A stretch of DNA of 64,000 nucleotides from Bacillota bacterium (GCA_023393125.1 JAEWMQ010000024.1:116907-180906), one strand, 5' to 3'. Counted from the first letter of the stretch, positions 9,608-18,884 are shown. Made by a program: numbers and translations. The notes: generated by a model not told the origin, from the sequence alone.

Positions 9608-10168
9608 ATGGTAGCACAAGGATGTCATTATGTACAAGAACAAAAGAAAAAGTATTTAGGACGTACCCTTATATGGATGGCAATTGTAGCACTTCTTTTT
9701 TTTACTGGCTTATTTTTAGAAGGAAAGAGAGAAAACTATTTTACTGTTATAGCAGGTGTTTTAGTTTTAGGAATTGCACTTAATTTATCTCGTTATATAG
9801 GCTTTAGAAAGTTTAAAGATGGAAAAGAAGAAATAGCTAAGCTTTTAGAAGGTATGAATGGAAGTTATCATTTATTTCATAGTGCCATTATACCAGATAC
9901 AAGAGGGACTGCTTTTTTTGAGCATATTGTAGTAACATCCAGGAGTATTTATTTTATAAGTCAAAGTGCTGAAATGATTAAGAAGTATCGATTAGAATTA
10001 GAAAATAAATTAATCAGCAAAGGTATATCAATGAAAGCTATCTATTTTATGCCTATAGAAAATGAAGAACAAGTAAAGAATTTAATAGTAGAAATTGAAA
10101 AAGATGCATATTATACTGATGAAAACTTAGGAGAATATGCAAAGTTAATTAATGATTTATTAATGTAA
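9608..10168 (+). CDS. Two-TM membrane protein with NERD-like cytoplasmic region
   Basis: This 186-residue protein has two adjacent hydrophobic helices (about residues 20-37 and 44-60), then a soluble part. The soluble part includes YHLFHSAIIPDTRGTAFFEH followed by VVTSRSIYFI, which recalls the core of NERD-type nuclease-related domains by eye only; the catalytic pattern is incomplete. It starts nine bases after the SDR stop with GGTGAT as ribosome binding site. Function unknown. Confidence 0.7.
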   Translation: MVAQGCHYVQEQKKKYLGRTLIWMAIVALLFFTGLFLEGKRENYFTVIAGVLVLGIALNLSRYIGFRKFKDGKEEIAKLLEGMNGSYHLFHSAIIPDTRGTAFFEHIVVTSRSIYFISQSAEMIKKYRLELENKLISKGISMKAIYFMPIENEEQVKNLIVEIEKDAYYTDENLGEYAKLINDLLM

Positions 10169-10179
10169 GTGGTGGAAAA

Positions 10180-11148
10180 ATGAGACAGATTAAAATTACA
10201 CCTTTAGAAGCTAACCAGCGTTTAGATAAATTTTTAATGAAATATTTAAATGCATGTCCCAAAAGCTTCATTTATAAAGGAATGAGAACTAAGAAAATTA
10301 AATACAATGGGAAAAAGCCTCAAGGAAATGAAATCTTACAAGAGAATGATGAAATTAAAATCTTCTTCACAGAGGAACAGTTTCAGGCCTTTTCTACTGA
10401 AAAACAAGTCAAAAAAGTGCCTATTAGCTTTCAAACTGTTTATGAAGATGAGCATATACTAATTGTTAATAAGCCTATGGGATTACTTACTCAAAAAGAT
10501 ACGGCTACAGGACATAGCTTAGCAGATGAGGTTTTATCTTATTTAAAAGATAATGGCAGTTATGACCCGAAAACTTCTAAAGGCTTTACACCGGCTCCTT
10601 GTAATCGTCTAGACCGCAATACAGCAGGGCTTGTATTAGTAGGTAAGCATATTCCAGCAGTTCAAGTACTGGGAGAGATGCTTCAAACAAAGCAGATTTC
10701 TAAATACTATATGAGTATCGTACTAGGTAGGGTAACGGCTCCAATGATCTTAAAAGGTTATCATATAAAGCAAGAGGGTAAAAATGAAGTAAAAATTACG
10801 ACAGAATATGTAGAGGGGGCCAAGCCTGTAGAAACACGTATTTTACCTTTAAAGACCAATGGTAGATATACTTTAGTTGAAGTGCAATTGGTAACAGGAA
10901 AAACGCATCAAATCAGGGCCCATTTAAGTGAAATTGGTCATCCTATTATTGGAGATCCTAAATATGGTGATCCTATTGAAAATCAATACTTTGCTTCTCA
11001 ATATGGCTTAAAGTATCAAATCTTATGTGCCTATAAGGTTAAGTTTGAACTTTGTAAGGCGCCATTTCAGTATTTACAAGATCGCGTATTTACTGTACCT
11101 GCACCAGCTATTTACTCACAGATTTGTACAGGAGAAGCACTTTTATAA
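10180..11148 (+). CDS. RluA/RluD-family pseudouridine synthase
   Basis: This 322-residue enzyme has an N-terminal S4-like RNA-binding region (NQRLDKFLMKYLNACPKS onward, residues 10-65) and a pseudouridine synthase domain. The catalytic Asp145 lies in NRLDRNTAGLVLVGK, and GKTHQIRAHLSEIGHPIIGD is the usual C-terminal motif. It isomerises uridine in 23S rRNA or tRNA; which position cannot be deduced, though the S4 domain points to the RluC/RluD branch. It is probably co-transcribed with the two preceding genes. Confidence 0.92.
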   Translation: MRQIKITPLEANQRLDKFLMKYLNACPKSFIYKGMRTKKIKYNGKKPQGNEILQENDEIKIFFTEEQFQAFSTEKQVKKVPISFQTVYEDEHILIVNKPMGLLTQKDTATGHSLADEVLSYLKDNGSYDPKTSKGFTPAPCNRLDRNTAGLVLVGKHIPAVQVLGEMLQTKQISKYYMSIVLGRVTAPMILKGYHIKQEGKNEVKITTEYVEGAKPVETRILPLKTNGRYTLVEVQLVTGKTHQIRAHLSEIGHPIIGDPKYGDPIENQYFASQYGLKYQILCAYKVKFELCKAPFQYLQDRVFTVPAPAIYSQICTGEALL

Positions 11149-11160
11149 TAAAAAGTAATT

Positions 11161-11207
11161 AAGGGAGTAGTCGAAGCATATAAGTGCCACAGATTACTCC
11201 CTTTTTA
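11161..11207 (+). terminator. Intrinsic terminator after the pseudouridine synthase
   Basis: AAGGGAGTA (11161-11169) pairs with TACTCCCTT (11195-11203), followed by Ts. It lies between convergent genes and may also serve the minus-strand gene. Confidence 0.7.
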
Positions 11208-11232
11208 GAGTAGTAAGGAAAGAGCTTGCATT

Positions 11233-12102
11233 TTATGAACTTAGTAAGGTAGGATTATAGGTAGAGGCAATTTCATAAGCACGGTTTAAATCATTTTCGA
11301 GTAAACAGATGTGAAGGGCTTTTTCATAGTTTCCATGAGTGAGTAATAAGCGCACCATTTCTTCGTAAGCGTGGTCTAGACTATAATAATAGATGGCTAG
11401 GTCCACATCATAAGGTTCTACACATTGAGCTGCAAAAGAGTAATGTTTTTTTTCTGCTTCCTCCATCCCAATGAGTAAGGCAGTAGAACGAATTAACTCT
11501 TCTGCTTTTAATTTTTTAGCACATTCAAGTGCGGAATAATAGTCATTCAGCTTGATAAAAATTTCGAAGGCTTCTTCATATTGTTTTGTAAAATAAAGTA
11601 CCAAGGCAAATTCGGCTACTTCCTTTAAGCCTTGTTTTTTTAGAAGTATATTTTTACAACACATAAAGCAATCGATAGCCTTTAGACCATTATAGGCATG
11701 AAGATAGGCATAACCGGCTTCATAATAGAGATATTCTTGCTTATAAAGTTTAGCAGCTTCTAAAGGATTAAAATAACTATAAAAATAAGCGGCCTTTTGA
11801 TAGTCGTGAATATGTAAACAAATAGCTGCACCGCGTTCATAATATTTTTTTTGGTCTGCTAAAGTAATAGCTTTGCCATAAAGACCTTGTTTTTGATAGG
11901 TGATAATCAGGTGTTTATAAGCACCGGCTTTTTCAAAACAAGATGCAGCCTCAGTGTATTCTTTCGAGTCTAGGTAATAAATCCCTGCTAAGAAAGATAA
12001 ATTGTTTTCAGCTAAGAACTTTGCTTTTTGCAAGGAAGGATAGGAAAAAAATTGAAATCGAACTTGACTACATTTCCATAAAAAATGTATATAACGTAGC
12101 AT
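11233..12102 (-). CDS. TPR-like alpha-solenoid protein of unknown function
   Basis: This 289-residue protein is almost entirely built of helical-hairpin repeats of TPR/Sel1/clathrin-like type. Repeated patterns such as EYTEAASCFEKAGAY, DYQKAAYFYSYFNPLEAAKLY and NYEKALHICLLENDLNRAYE recur about every 30-35 residues. It is rich in Tyr, Ala and Cys. No catalytic motif or membrane segment is evident. ATG is preceded by AAGGAGGCGG on the minus strand. It is divergent from recU and probably acts as a protein-interaction scaffold. Confidence 0.75.
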   Translation of the reverse strand: MLRYIHFLWKCSQVRFQFFSYPSLQKAKFLAENNLSFLAGIYYLDSKEYTEAASCFEKAGAYKHLIITYQKQGLYGKAITLADQKKYYERGAAICLHIHDYQKAAYFYSYFNPLEAAKLYKQEYLYYEAGYAYLHAYNGLKAIDCFMCCKNILLKKQGLKEVAEFALVLYFTKQYEEAFEIFIKLNDYYSALECAKKLKAEELIRSTALLIGMEEAEKKHYSFAAQCVEPYDVDLAIYYYSLDHAYEEMVRLLLTHGNYEKALHICLLENDLNRAYEIASTYNPTLLSS

Positions 12103-12198
12103 AGAACCGCCTCCTTAGTAAGAAATAAAACAGATAATTGTTAATTAATATAATAATAACCAATAATTTACAAAAAATCAATAAAGGAGTGAGAAAAT

Positions 12199-12735
12199 TT
12201 GGGTTATTGGAATACAAGAGGACTAAGAGGAAACGAACTAGAAGAACAAATTAATTTAACTAACGAATTATATAGAGAAAGAAATCTAGGAATTATTCAA
12301 AAGGTACCAACACCTATTAAGCCTATACGTATTGATCAAGAAAAAAGAACGATTACTTTGGCGTATTTCGAACAAAAAAGTACAGTAGACTATATTGGTG
12401 TTGTGCAAGGTGTTGCCATCTGTTTTGATGCCAAAGAAACAACAAAAAATTTCTTACCTATGAGTAATATTCATGACCATCAAGTACGCTTTATGAGTGA
12501 TTTTAAAAAGCAAGGTGGAGAAGCTTTTTTAGTTGTTAACTTTAAAAAGTATGAGGAATATTATTTTCTACCTATTGAAGACCTTGAGCGTCTTTATAAA
12601 GAAGCAGAAGAGGGAGGGAGGAAATCTATTCCCTATGATAAATTTGATAAAAAGTATTTAATTCCTTTAGAAGGTGGTTTGTATGTTCATTATTTAAAGG
12701 TCCTACAAAGCTATATAGAGGCACGTTATGAATAA
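12199..12735 (+). CDS. recU: Holliday junction resolvase RecU
   Basis: This 178-residue protein matches RecU, which cuts four-way junctions during recombination and segregation. The N terminus GYWNTRGLRGNELEEQIN is the RecU start motif, and the nuclease core FDAKETTKNFLP (D-x-K-type, about residues 76-87) is present. It is slightly shorter than Bacillus RecU, which has an N-terminal extension. The start is an unusual TTG with AAAGGAGTGAGAAAAT immediately upstream and no better alternative. A pbp gene often follows recU, but here a lipoprotein gene does. Confidence 0.9.
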   Translation: MGYWNTRGLRGNELEEQINLTNELYRERNLGIIQKVPTPIKPIRIDQEKRTITLAYFEQKSTVDYIGVVQGVAICFDAKETTKNFLPMSNIHDHQVRFMSDFKKQGGEAFLVVNFKKYEEYYFLPIEDLERLYKEAEEGGRKSIPYDKFDKKYLIPLEGGLYVHYLKVLQSYIEARYE

Positions 12736-12783
12736 TGTATAAATAAAGAAATTATTGACAATAATCTATAGGAGGTGAGAGCT

Positions 12784-14004
12784 ATGAAGCACATAAATCC
12801 TAAAAGAGTATTGTTAATAGGCCTTGCATGCATGTTACTTTTATTAAGTGCTTGTAGCAAAAGAGTCCTTTATAATGAACAAACAGTAGGGCTTGAAGCA
12901 CATGCACAAAGGCAAGTGCCATTAGAACTTTATGTGGAAGAAGAAATTAAGTTAGGTGAATATGAACCTATATCAGGGGTTTATACAGGTGCCTATGTTG
13001 AAAAAGATGAAAATATAATGGGAGATCTATTAGCGTATGAAAAAATACTAGGGCAGATTCAAACCTTTAAAGTATTTGAATATAATTTGGATAAAGAGAT
13101 TCCTAAGCAAGAGCTTTTAAGATGTATGGCACAAAAAAAGACGCCTTATATTAAAATAGTATTAGATAGCAATTATGATTTAACGCCTTTATACCGCTTA
13201 GTGTATGACTTAAAATCAGCATACAGTATGCCGGTATTTATTGAGTTATATCCACTTACTACTAAAAGCTATACACCTACTGAATATAAGAAGGTTTATC
13301 AAAGAGCTTATGAGATTGTGCATAAGTATGTAAAGAATGCCATTGTGGTATGGAGTACTGATGAAATAAGAGTTTCAGATATGCCACTTTATTATCCTGG
13401 AGATAAGTATATTGATTGGGCAGGTATTAATATTTATATACCTCGCTATAAACAAGGTGAGCGTTATAGTTATGAAGGCATAGAACAATTAGATTTTTGG
13501 TACAAAAATTTCCAGCATCATAAGCCTATGCTTATTTCATCTTTGGCAATCTCACATTTTTCTAGAGTAGATCATGTTTATACAATCCAAGAAACACAGG
13601 ATCAGTTAACTTTATTTTATAAAGAAGTTTTAGAGAGCTATCCTAGATTAAGAGGGATTTTATATATGGATGTGGATATGAATGTAATCAGTAAGACAAA
13701 TAAAGAAGATTATCGTTTAACGACACAACCAGCACTTATTAATACTATGAAAGCCCTTACTTTACCGCTTGCCAGTCAAAATACACTACAAACAGCTCAA
13801 AAAGATAAAGTATCTTGTTATATGAAATATAGTATTATAGGAAGTTATTTTGAAGATAAACTCTATATTTCAGAGGACTATATAGGTATTTGTTTTCCTA
13901 GAGTCAATCTAAAGAAGGTAGCAAAAAAACAAGATTTACAAGGTGAGGTTTATTATGCTTTAGAAGAATTAAGTAAATATACCTCTTGTTACTATAAGTC
14001 TTAA
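12784..14004 (+). CDS. GH26-like lipoprotein, probably not an active glycosidase
   Basis: This 406-residue lipoprotein has an N-terminal signal and lipobox LLLSAC (lipidated Cys near residue 24). The rest resembles glycoside hydrolase family 26 in layout: SGVYTGAYVEKDENIMGD, a beta/alpha-barrel-like series, and the diagnostic stretch YYPGDKYIDWAGINIYIP. The two usual catalytic-Glu contexts are not convincing: the HExN-type segment reads PVFIELYPLTTKSY, and the KPxxxxE nucleophile segment reads KPMLISSLAIS. The fold is therefore likely but catalysis is doubtful. ATG at 12784 is chosen because GGAGGTGAG precedes it. Confidence 0.7.
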   Translation: MKHINPKRVLLIGLACMLLLLSACSKRVLYNEQTVGLEAHAQRQVPLELYVEEEIKLGEYEPISGVYTGAYVEKDENIMGDLLAYEKILGQIQTFKVFEYNLDKEIPKQELLRCMAQKKTPYIKIVLDSNYDLTPLYRLVYDLKSAYSMPVFIELYPLTTKSYTPTEYKKVYQRAYEIVHKYVKNAIVVWSTDEIRVSDMPLYYPGDKYIDWAGINIYIPRYKQGERYSYEGIEQLDFWYKNFQHHKPMLISSLAISHFSRVDHVYTIQETQDQLTLFYKEVLESYPRLRGILYMDVDMNVISKTNKEDYRLTTQPALINTMKALTLPLASQNTLQTAQKDKVSCYMKYSIIGSYFEDKLYISEDYIGICFPRVNLKKVAKKQDLQGEVYYALEELSKYTSCYYKS

Positions 14005-14028
14005 AAATTTAGGCATGTATTGTTTGAG

Positions 14029-14087
14029 TCCACCATATATTTTAAAGAGAGCCTTAGCCATTTAAAGGAGTGAAAATATATGGTGGA
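14029..14087 (+). promoter_or_regulatory. Perfect inverted repeat enclosing the prkA start codon
   Basis: The 15 bases at 14029-14043 are perfectly complementary to 14073-14087. The right arm contains the prkA ATG (14080-14082) and the 29-base loop contains the AAGGAG ribosome binding site (14065-14070). No T-run follows, so it is not a standard terminator. In mRNA it would hold the start codon in a helix. Confidence 0.7.
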
Positions 14088-16002
14088 TTTTTCTATGCTC
14101 ATACTAGAAGATCGTAAAGAAAGGAAAGCAGATAAGTTTAAAGGAACTTTTTTAGATTACTTGAATCTATTAAGGGAGGATACAAAGTCTTATCAACTAG
14201 CTCATGAAAGATTATATAACCTATTGATTGAGCCTGGTGTAGAACATATTAAGACAGAGGAAGATGCGAGGTTAATGCGCATCTATGGAAAAGAAGTTAT
14301 TAAACGCTATGCTTTTTTTAAAGAAGATTTTTTTGGTATTGACCAGACAATAATGAAGATTGTACGCTATTTTTGTTCAGCAGCTATGAAGGGAGAAGAA
14401 TCAAGGCAAGTTCTTTACTTTGTAGGACCTGTAGGGGCAGGTAAATCATCTTTGATTGATGCAATCAAACGTTTATTAGAAGAAAGCTCTTCTATTTATG
14501 CTTTAGAAGGGTGTCCTATGAGAGAGGAACCTTTACATCTTTTGCCTAAACATCTAAGAGGGCAAGTAGAGAATTTATTGGATATTAAAATTGAGGGGGA
14601 TTTATGCCCTGTTTGTAAGTATCGTTTAATGAATGAGTTTAATGGAGAGTATGAGAAGTTCCCTGTAGAAGCTACAGACTTCTCTATTCGTTCAAGGAAA
14701 GGAATAGGGGTAGTACCTCCTGTAGATCCTAATAATCAAGACACCTCAGTACTAGTGGGGTCTATTGATATTTCCAAAATGGATCTTTATCCTGAAGATG
14801 ATCCAAGGGTATTATCTTTAAATGGGGCTTTTAATGCAGGTAACCGTGGTATTGTAGAATTTATAGAAGTATTTAAAAATGATGTAGAGTATTTACATAC
14901 CATGATTACAGCTACCCAAGAAAAAAGCATACCGTCTCCCGGTAAAAATGCTATGATTTATTTTGATGGGGTTATTTTAGCGCACTCTAATGAAGCTGAG
15001 TGGAATAAATTCAAATCAGATCATACCAACGAAGCCATACTAGACCGTATCGTTAAAATAGAAGTACCTTATTGTCTGGAATTAAGTGAAGAAATTAAAA
15101 TTTATGCCAAAATGCTTAAACGTTCTAAATTTAATTCTCATATTGCACCACATACCTTGGAAATAGCAGCAATGTTTGCCATTCTCTCTAGACTAGCGCC
15201 ATCTGCTAAAGTGGATCCACTAACTAAACTAAAGATTTATAATGGTGAAGAAGTCATTGAGAAAGGAACAACAAAACGTATTGATATCTTAGAATTAAGA
15301 GATGAAGCAGAACGAGAAGGAATGTCTGGGATTTCTACACGTTTTATTTTTAAAGCAATCGATACAGCTTTAGCAGAATCTGAGTGTCATTGCATTAGCC
15401 CAATTGGTTTATTGGAGGTCTTACTAAGAGAAGTTAAGGAATTAACTATTTCTGATGAATTAAAAAAGAAGTATTTAGGCTTTTTACAAGATACCATTAA
15501 GAAAGAATATCATAAAATTCTTGAAAAAGAAGTAACAAAAGCCTTTATACATGGCTATAAGGAACAAGCTGAAGATTTATTTAATAATTATCTAGATCAT
15601 GCCGAGGCTTATGCCAATAAAACTAAGCTAAAAGACCAAAGCACAGGAGAAGAACTTAATCCTGATGAAGAATTTATGCGTTCTATAGAGGAACAATTAG
15701 GAATTACACAAGCAGGTGCTAAAGGTTTTAGGCAAGATGTTACATCCTATATGTTTTCAATTGTACGTAATGGCGGAAAAGTGGACTATACCTCCTATGA
15801 ACCACTTAAAGAGGCCATTGAAAAGAAACTCACCACCTCTGTAAGGGAATTATCTCGTATTATTACTCAAAGTAAAGTAAGAGATAAAGAACAAAATGTT
15901 AAATATGATGCTATGGTAGAAGAAATGAAAGCTAATGGCTATTGTGATCATTGCTGTAATGTGATTCTTAAATATGCTGCTAATAATTTGTGGAAAGATT
16001 AG
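14080..16002 (+). CDS. prkA: PrkA-type AAA+ serine protein kinase / protease-related ATPase
   Basis: This 640-residue protein matches PrkA (YeaG in E. coli). The AAA+ part has Walker A GPVGAGKS at residues 116-123, a Cys pair in LCPVCKYRLMNEF, and the typical NRGIVEFIEVFKND and YFDGVILAHSNEAEW segments. A C-terminal PrkA domain follows. In Bacillus it affects sporulation and stress physiology; both kinase and ATPase/protease activities have been proposed. It is first of three genes prkA-yhbH-spoVR, nine bases before yhbH. ATG follows AAAGGAG, and both lie inside a long inverted repeat. Confidence 0.95.
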   Translation: MVDFSMLILEDRKERKADKFKGTFLDYLNLLREDTKSYQLAHERLYNLLIEPGVEHIKTEEDARLMRIYGKEVIKRYAFFKEDFFGIDQTIMKIVRYFCSAAMKGEESRQVLYFVGPVGAGKSSLIDAIKRLLEESSSIYALEGCPMREEPLHLLPKHLRGQVENLLDIKIEGDLCPVCKYRLMNEFNGEYEKFPVEATDFSIRSRKGIGVVPPVDPNNQDTSVLVGSIDISKMDLYPEDDPRVLSLNGAFNAGNRGIVEFIEVFKNDVEYLHTMITATQEKSIPSPGKNAMIYFDGVILAHSNEAEWNKFKSDHTNEAILDRIVKIEVPYCLELSEEIKIYAKMLKRSKFNSHIAPHTLEIAAMFAILSRLAPSAKVDPLTKLKIYNGEEVIEKGTTKRIDILELRDEAEREGMSGISTRFIFKAIDTALAESECHCISPIGLLEVLLREVKELTISDELKKKYLGFLQDTIKKEYHKILEKEVTKAFIHGYKEQAEDLFNNYLDHAEAYANKTKLKDQSTGEELNPDEEFMRSIEEQLGITQAGAKGFRQDVTSYMFSIVRNGGKVDYTSYEPLKEAIEKKLTTSVRELSRIITQSKVRDKEQNVKYDAMVEEMKANGYCDHCCNVILKYAANNLWKD

Positions 16003-16011
16003 GCGAAGCTT

Positions 16012-17205
16012 ATGACAACCATTTTTAAGGAGTTTCAACCCCATAGCAGAGATCGTAGTGTGGAGGATCGCAGACGACATAGAGAGTTGGTTGAGAAGAG
16101 TATTAAAGATAATATAGGAAGTATTATTTCAGATGAAAGTATTATAGGTAAAGCTAAGAATAAAAAAATCAAAATTCCTATTAAAGGGCTTAAAGAATAT
16201 TATTTTAAACATGGACGTAATCAAAAAGGTGTTATATCAGGTACAGGAGAAGAAGAAAAAGGGAAAAAAATTCCTAAGAAAGACTATGGAGAAGGTAAGA
16301 GTGGAGAAGAAGGTGCAGGTAATGATGAAGGAGAAGAAATTTATGAAACTGAAATAACAGTAGAAGAAGCCATTCATTACTTGTTTGAGGATATTAGCCT
16401 TCCTTACTTAGAGCATAAACAATTTAATGAAATTGAAACTCCGTATGGTTCAAAGAGAAATGGCGTAAGGGATAAAGGGGCTAGATGCCGTTTATCTAAA
16501 AAGCATACTGTTATTGAAAAGATAAAAAGAGAAAAAAGGCAACAAAAGACCTATAGTGAAATTGGGCAAAGCTTCAATGAAAAAGAGAGAATCCCTTTTC
16601 ATCAAGATGATTTAAAATATTTTTATAAAAAGCCTAAACTTAAAAGAGATTCAAATGCTGTTGTTATTTGTATTATGGATACATCGGGTTCAATGGGGCA
16701 AACAAAGAAATATCTTGCACGAAGCTTTTATTTCTTGCTTTATCAATTTTTGAGTATTAAGTATATTCATGTAGAAATTGCTTTTATAGCTCATACTACA
16801 GTTGCTAAGGAAGTAAGTGAAAATGATTTTTTTCATAGAGGAGAAAGCGGTGGAACTTATATCAGTAGTGGTTATGAAAAGGCATTGGAGCTGATTGAGG
16901 AAAGATATCATCCTTCTAAATGGAATATTTACACTTTTCATTGTAGTGATGGAGACAACTGGGGTGAAGATAATGATAAAGCGGTGCAGTTAGCCAATGA
17001 ACTATGTGAGGTATGCAATTTGTTTGGTTATGGTGAAATCAAAACCAGCACATATACTAGCACCATTATGTCGCGTTATTTAGAGGATGTAAAAAAGCCT
17101 AATTTTACAGCTGTTAAGATTACCAGAAAAGAAGAAGTATGGACAGCTTTTGTAGAGATGCTTGCTATTGAATCCAAAGCAAAAGTGGCTAAGGGAGGTG
17201 AGTAG
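16012..17205 (+). CDS. yhbH: YhbH/UPF0229 protein with von Willebrand A domain
   Basis: This 397-residue protein matches the UPF0229 family (YhbH in Bacillus, YeaH in E. coli), almost always found beside prkA and spoVR. The N terminus is basic (FQPHSRDRSVEDRRRHRELV), with a charged, Gly/Glu-rich middle. The C-terminal half is a vWA-like domain with a MIDAS motif DTSGSM starting at Asp223 and GGTYISSGYEKAL downstream. The molecular role is unsettled; linkage suggests it works with PrkA and SpoVR. The ribosome binding site is weak (GCGAAGCTT), so translation may depend on coupling to prkA. Confidence 0.93.
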   Translation: MTTIFKEFQPHSRDRSVEDRRRHRELVEKSIKDNIGSIISDESIIGKAKNKKIKIPIKGLKEYYFKHGRNQKGVISGTGEEEKGKKIPKKDYGEGKSGEEGAGNDEGEEIYETEITVEEAIHYLFEDISLPYLEHKQFNEIETPYGSKRNGVRDKGARCRLSKKHTVIEKIKREKRQQKTYSEIGQSFNEKERIPFHQDDLKYFYKKPKLKRDSNAVVICIMDTSGSMGQTKKYLARSFYFLLYQFLSIKYIHVEIAFIAHTTVAKEVSENDFFHRGESGGTYISSGYEKALELIEERYHPSKWNIYTFHCSDGDNWGEDNDKAVQLANELCEVCNLFGYGEIKTSTYTSTIMSRYLEDVKKPNFTAVKITRKEEVWTAFVEMLAIESKAKVAKGGE

Positions 17206-17207
17206 GC

Positions 17208-18488
17208 ATGGATTATACAATAAGAGATTTGGAGAAATATAATGAACAAATAGAAAATATTGCTAGCGAGATAGGACTTGATTATTATCCCCAAGAGTTT
17301 GAAATCATTAGTTTTGAAGATATGCTTTGCTATGAAGCTTATGTAGGTATGCCTTCTCATTATTCGCATTGGAGTTATGGTAAAAGCTATGACCGCTTAA
17401 AAACAGCTTATAAGTATAATCTAACAGGTTTACCCTATGAAATGGTGATTAACTCAAACCCTTGTATTGCTTATTTGATGAAAGATAATAGCTTGCTTTT
17501 ACAGATTTTAACAGTCGCCCATGTTTATGGACACAATGATTTCTTTAAGAATAATCGCCTATTTACTACACATACCAATGCGAGGCTTACAGTAGAGAAA
17601 TTTAAAACGCATGCTGATCGTATCAGGCATTATATACAAGATCCAAGTATTGGTTATGAGGCAGTAGAACAAATATTAGATGCAGCTCATTCCCTTCGTT
17701 ATCAATGCCATAGTTTTAGAAGTAAACCTTTTGGAATTAGAGAAGAAGTTATTTATCCTTATGATAATCTCCTTGAATATTTAAGTGCTTTTGGAGACTT
17801 AGAGGATTGGCAAAGAGATGTCATTAATATTGTAATGGAAGAAAGTAGGTATTTTCTTCCTCAGATTGAAACAAAGATTATGAATGAGGGTTGGGCTACT
17901 TTTTGGCATTATACGATTTTAAATCGTTTAGGTTTAGATCAAGGGATGAGCTTAGAATTTTATAAGGTGCATAACAGTGTGATTTGTCAAGTACCAGGTC
18001 AGCTTAATCCTTACTATTTAGGATTCAAAATCTGGCAGGATTTGTATCAGCAGTTTGATGGTAACTTTAAAAAGCTAGCAGAGATCAGAATGTTAGAAAG
18101 AGATGCTTCTTTTATAAGAAAGTATTTAACTTATAATATAGCAGCAGAGAGTCATTTGTGCGAATTTCAAGAAGAAGAGCGTTATTACGTTGTATCTGAA
18201 GTAGCTAATGACTTAGGGTGGAAACACATTAGAAATACACTTGCTAATAATGTCGGAATGGGCGGTATGCCTGTTGTGCAAGTCAAGGAAATGCTGCATC
18301 AAGAACACACTTTAGTATTAGAACATATAAGCGATAATAAGGAGTTAAATTTAGCTTATGCTACAGAAACACTAAAGTATATTCAAACTTTGTGGGGAGG
18401 AAAGGCGATTTTATATACGACATTGTCTAATATCCCTAGAAAGATTATTTGTAATACTAGTAAGAAAGTAAGTATAGAAAATATTTAA
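17208..18488 (+). CDS. spoVR: SpoVR family protein
   Basis: This 426-residue protein matches SpoVR/YcgB, linked to spore cortex formation in Bacillus and to stress responses elsewhere. Visible family segments are MPSHYSHWSYGKSYDRL, YEMVINSNPCIAYLM, HVYGHNDFFKNN, MNEGWATFWHYTIL and NPYYLGFKIWQDLY. The many conserved His and Glu residues suggest a metal site, though the biochemistry is unknown. It starts two bases after the yhbH stop with GGGAGGTGAG as ribosome binding site, so the three genes form one operon. Confidence 0.95.
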   Translation: MDYTIRDLEKYNEQIENIASEIGLDYYPQEFEIISFEDMLCYEAYVGMPSHYSHWSYGKSYDRLKTAYKYNLTGLPYEMVINSNPCIAYLMKDNSLLLQILTVAHVYGHNDFFKNNRLFTTHTNARLTVEKFKTHADRIRHYIQDPSIGYEAVEQILDAAHSLRYQCHSFRSKPFGIREEVIYPYDNLLEYLSAFGDLEDWQRDVINIVMEESRYFLPQIETKIMNEGWATFWHYTILNRLGLDQGMSLEFYKVHNSVICQVPGQLNPYYLGFKIWQDLYQQFDGNFKKLAEIRMLERDASFIRKYLTYNIAAESHLCEFQEEERYYVVSEVANDLGWKHIRNTLANNVGMGGMPVVQVKEMLHQEHTLVLEHISDNKELNLAYATETLKYIQTLWGGKAILYTTLSNIPRKIICNTSKKVSIENI

Positions 18489-18490
18489 AG

Positions 18491-18536
18491 GAAAGGAGTC
18501 TTGTTAGCTTTTTAAGTAAACAAGACTCTTTCTTTT
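18491..18536 (+). terminator. Intrinsic terminator of the prkA-yhbH-spoVR operon
   Basis: AAAGGAGTCTTGTT (18492-18505) pairs with the stretch at 18519-18532 (AACAAGACTCTTTC, one imperfect pair), followed by TTTT. Confidence 0.8.
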
Positions 18537-18884
18537 AAGAATAATAAAAGTTAAATGATGTAAAATTTAATATTTTATATATAATTAAGAAATATATAAA
18601 ATATATTGAATTATTTTAAGGAGTAATGTATTATAAATATAAGAAAAATGCAGTTAATTTTATAAAATATTGCTTAATTGAAAGTGATGTAGAGTGAGAT
18701 TAATTGCATATTTTTCTCACCGAATCGGAAACGTTACCGGTAAGGATATCAAAAATGGAGTTAAATTATGTTTACTATTTATAAGACGAGCATTAACGCT
18801 ATCTTATAGTTAGTATAGATTAATGGCGAAAGGAGAAGAGGTATAAGAGGTAGTAAAAAGAATGAAGGGGGGAATAATTGAGCT
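18537..18884 (+). other. AT-rich gene-free control region upstream of the amylopullulanase
   Basis: This roughly 350-bp stretch has no supported ORF. It is very AT-rich on the left and carries a palindromic operator at 18724-18743. I see no -35/-10 pair with good spacing; TTGAAT at 18606 and TTGAAA at 18678 have only weak -10 partners. The ribosome binding site before the downstream ATG is GGGGGG at 18867-18872, about 12 bases upstream, longer spacing than usual. Confidence 0.6.
18724..18743. promoter_or_regulatory. LacI/GalR-type operator (CcpA- or MalR-like)
   Basis: An 18-bp imperfect palindrome at 18724-18741 is centred on CG: ATCGGAAACG then TTACCGGT, with 14 of 18 positions symmetric. 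The GGAAACGTTACC core fits the LacI-family operator pattern. A second perfect dyad, TTACCGGTAA (18734-18743), overlaps its right half. The location upstream of a starch-degrading gene fits sugar-responsive or catabolite control. Confidence 0.6.
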
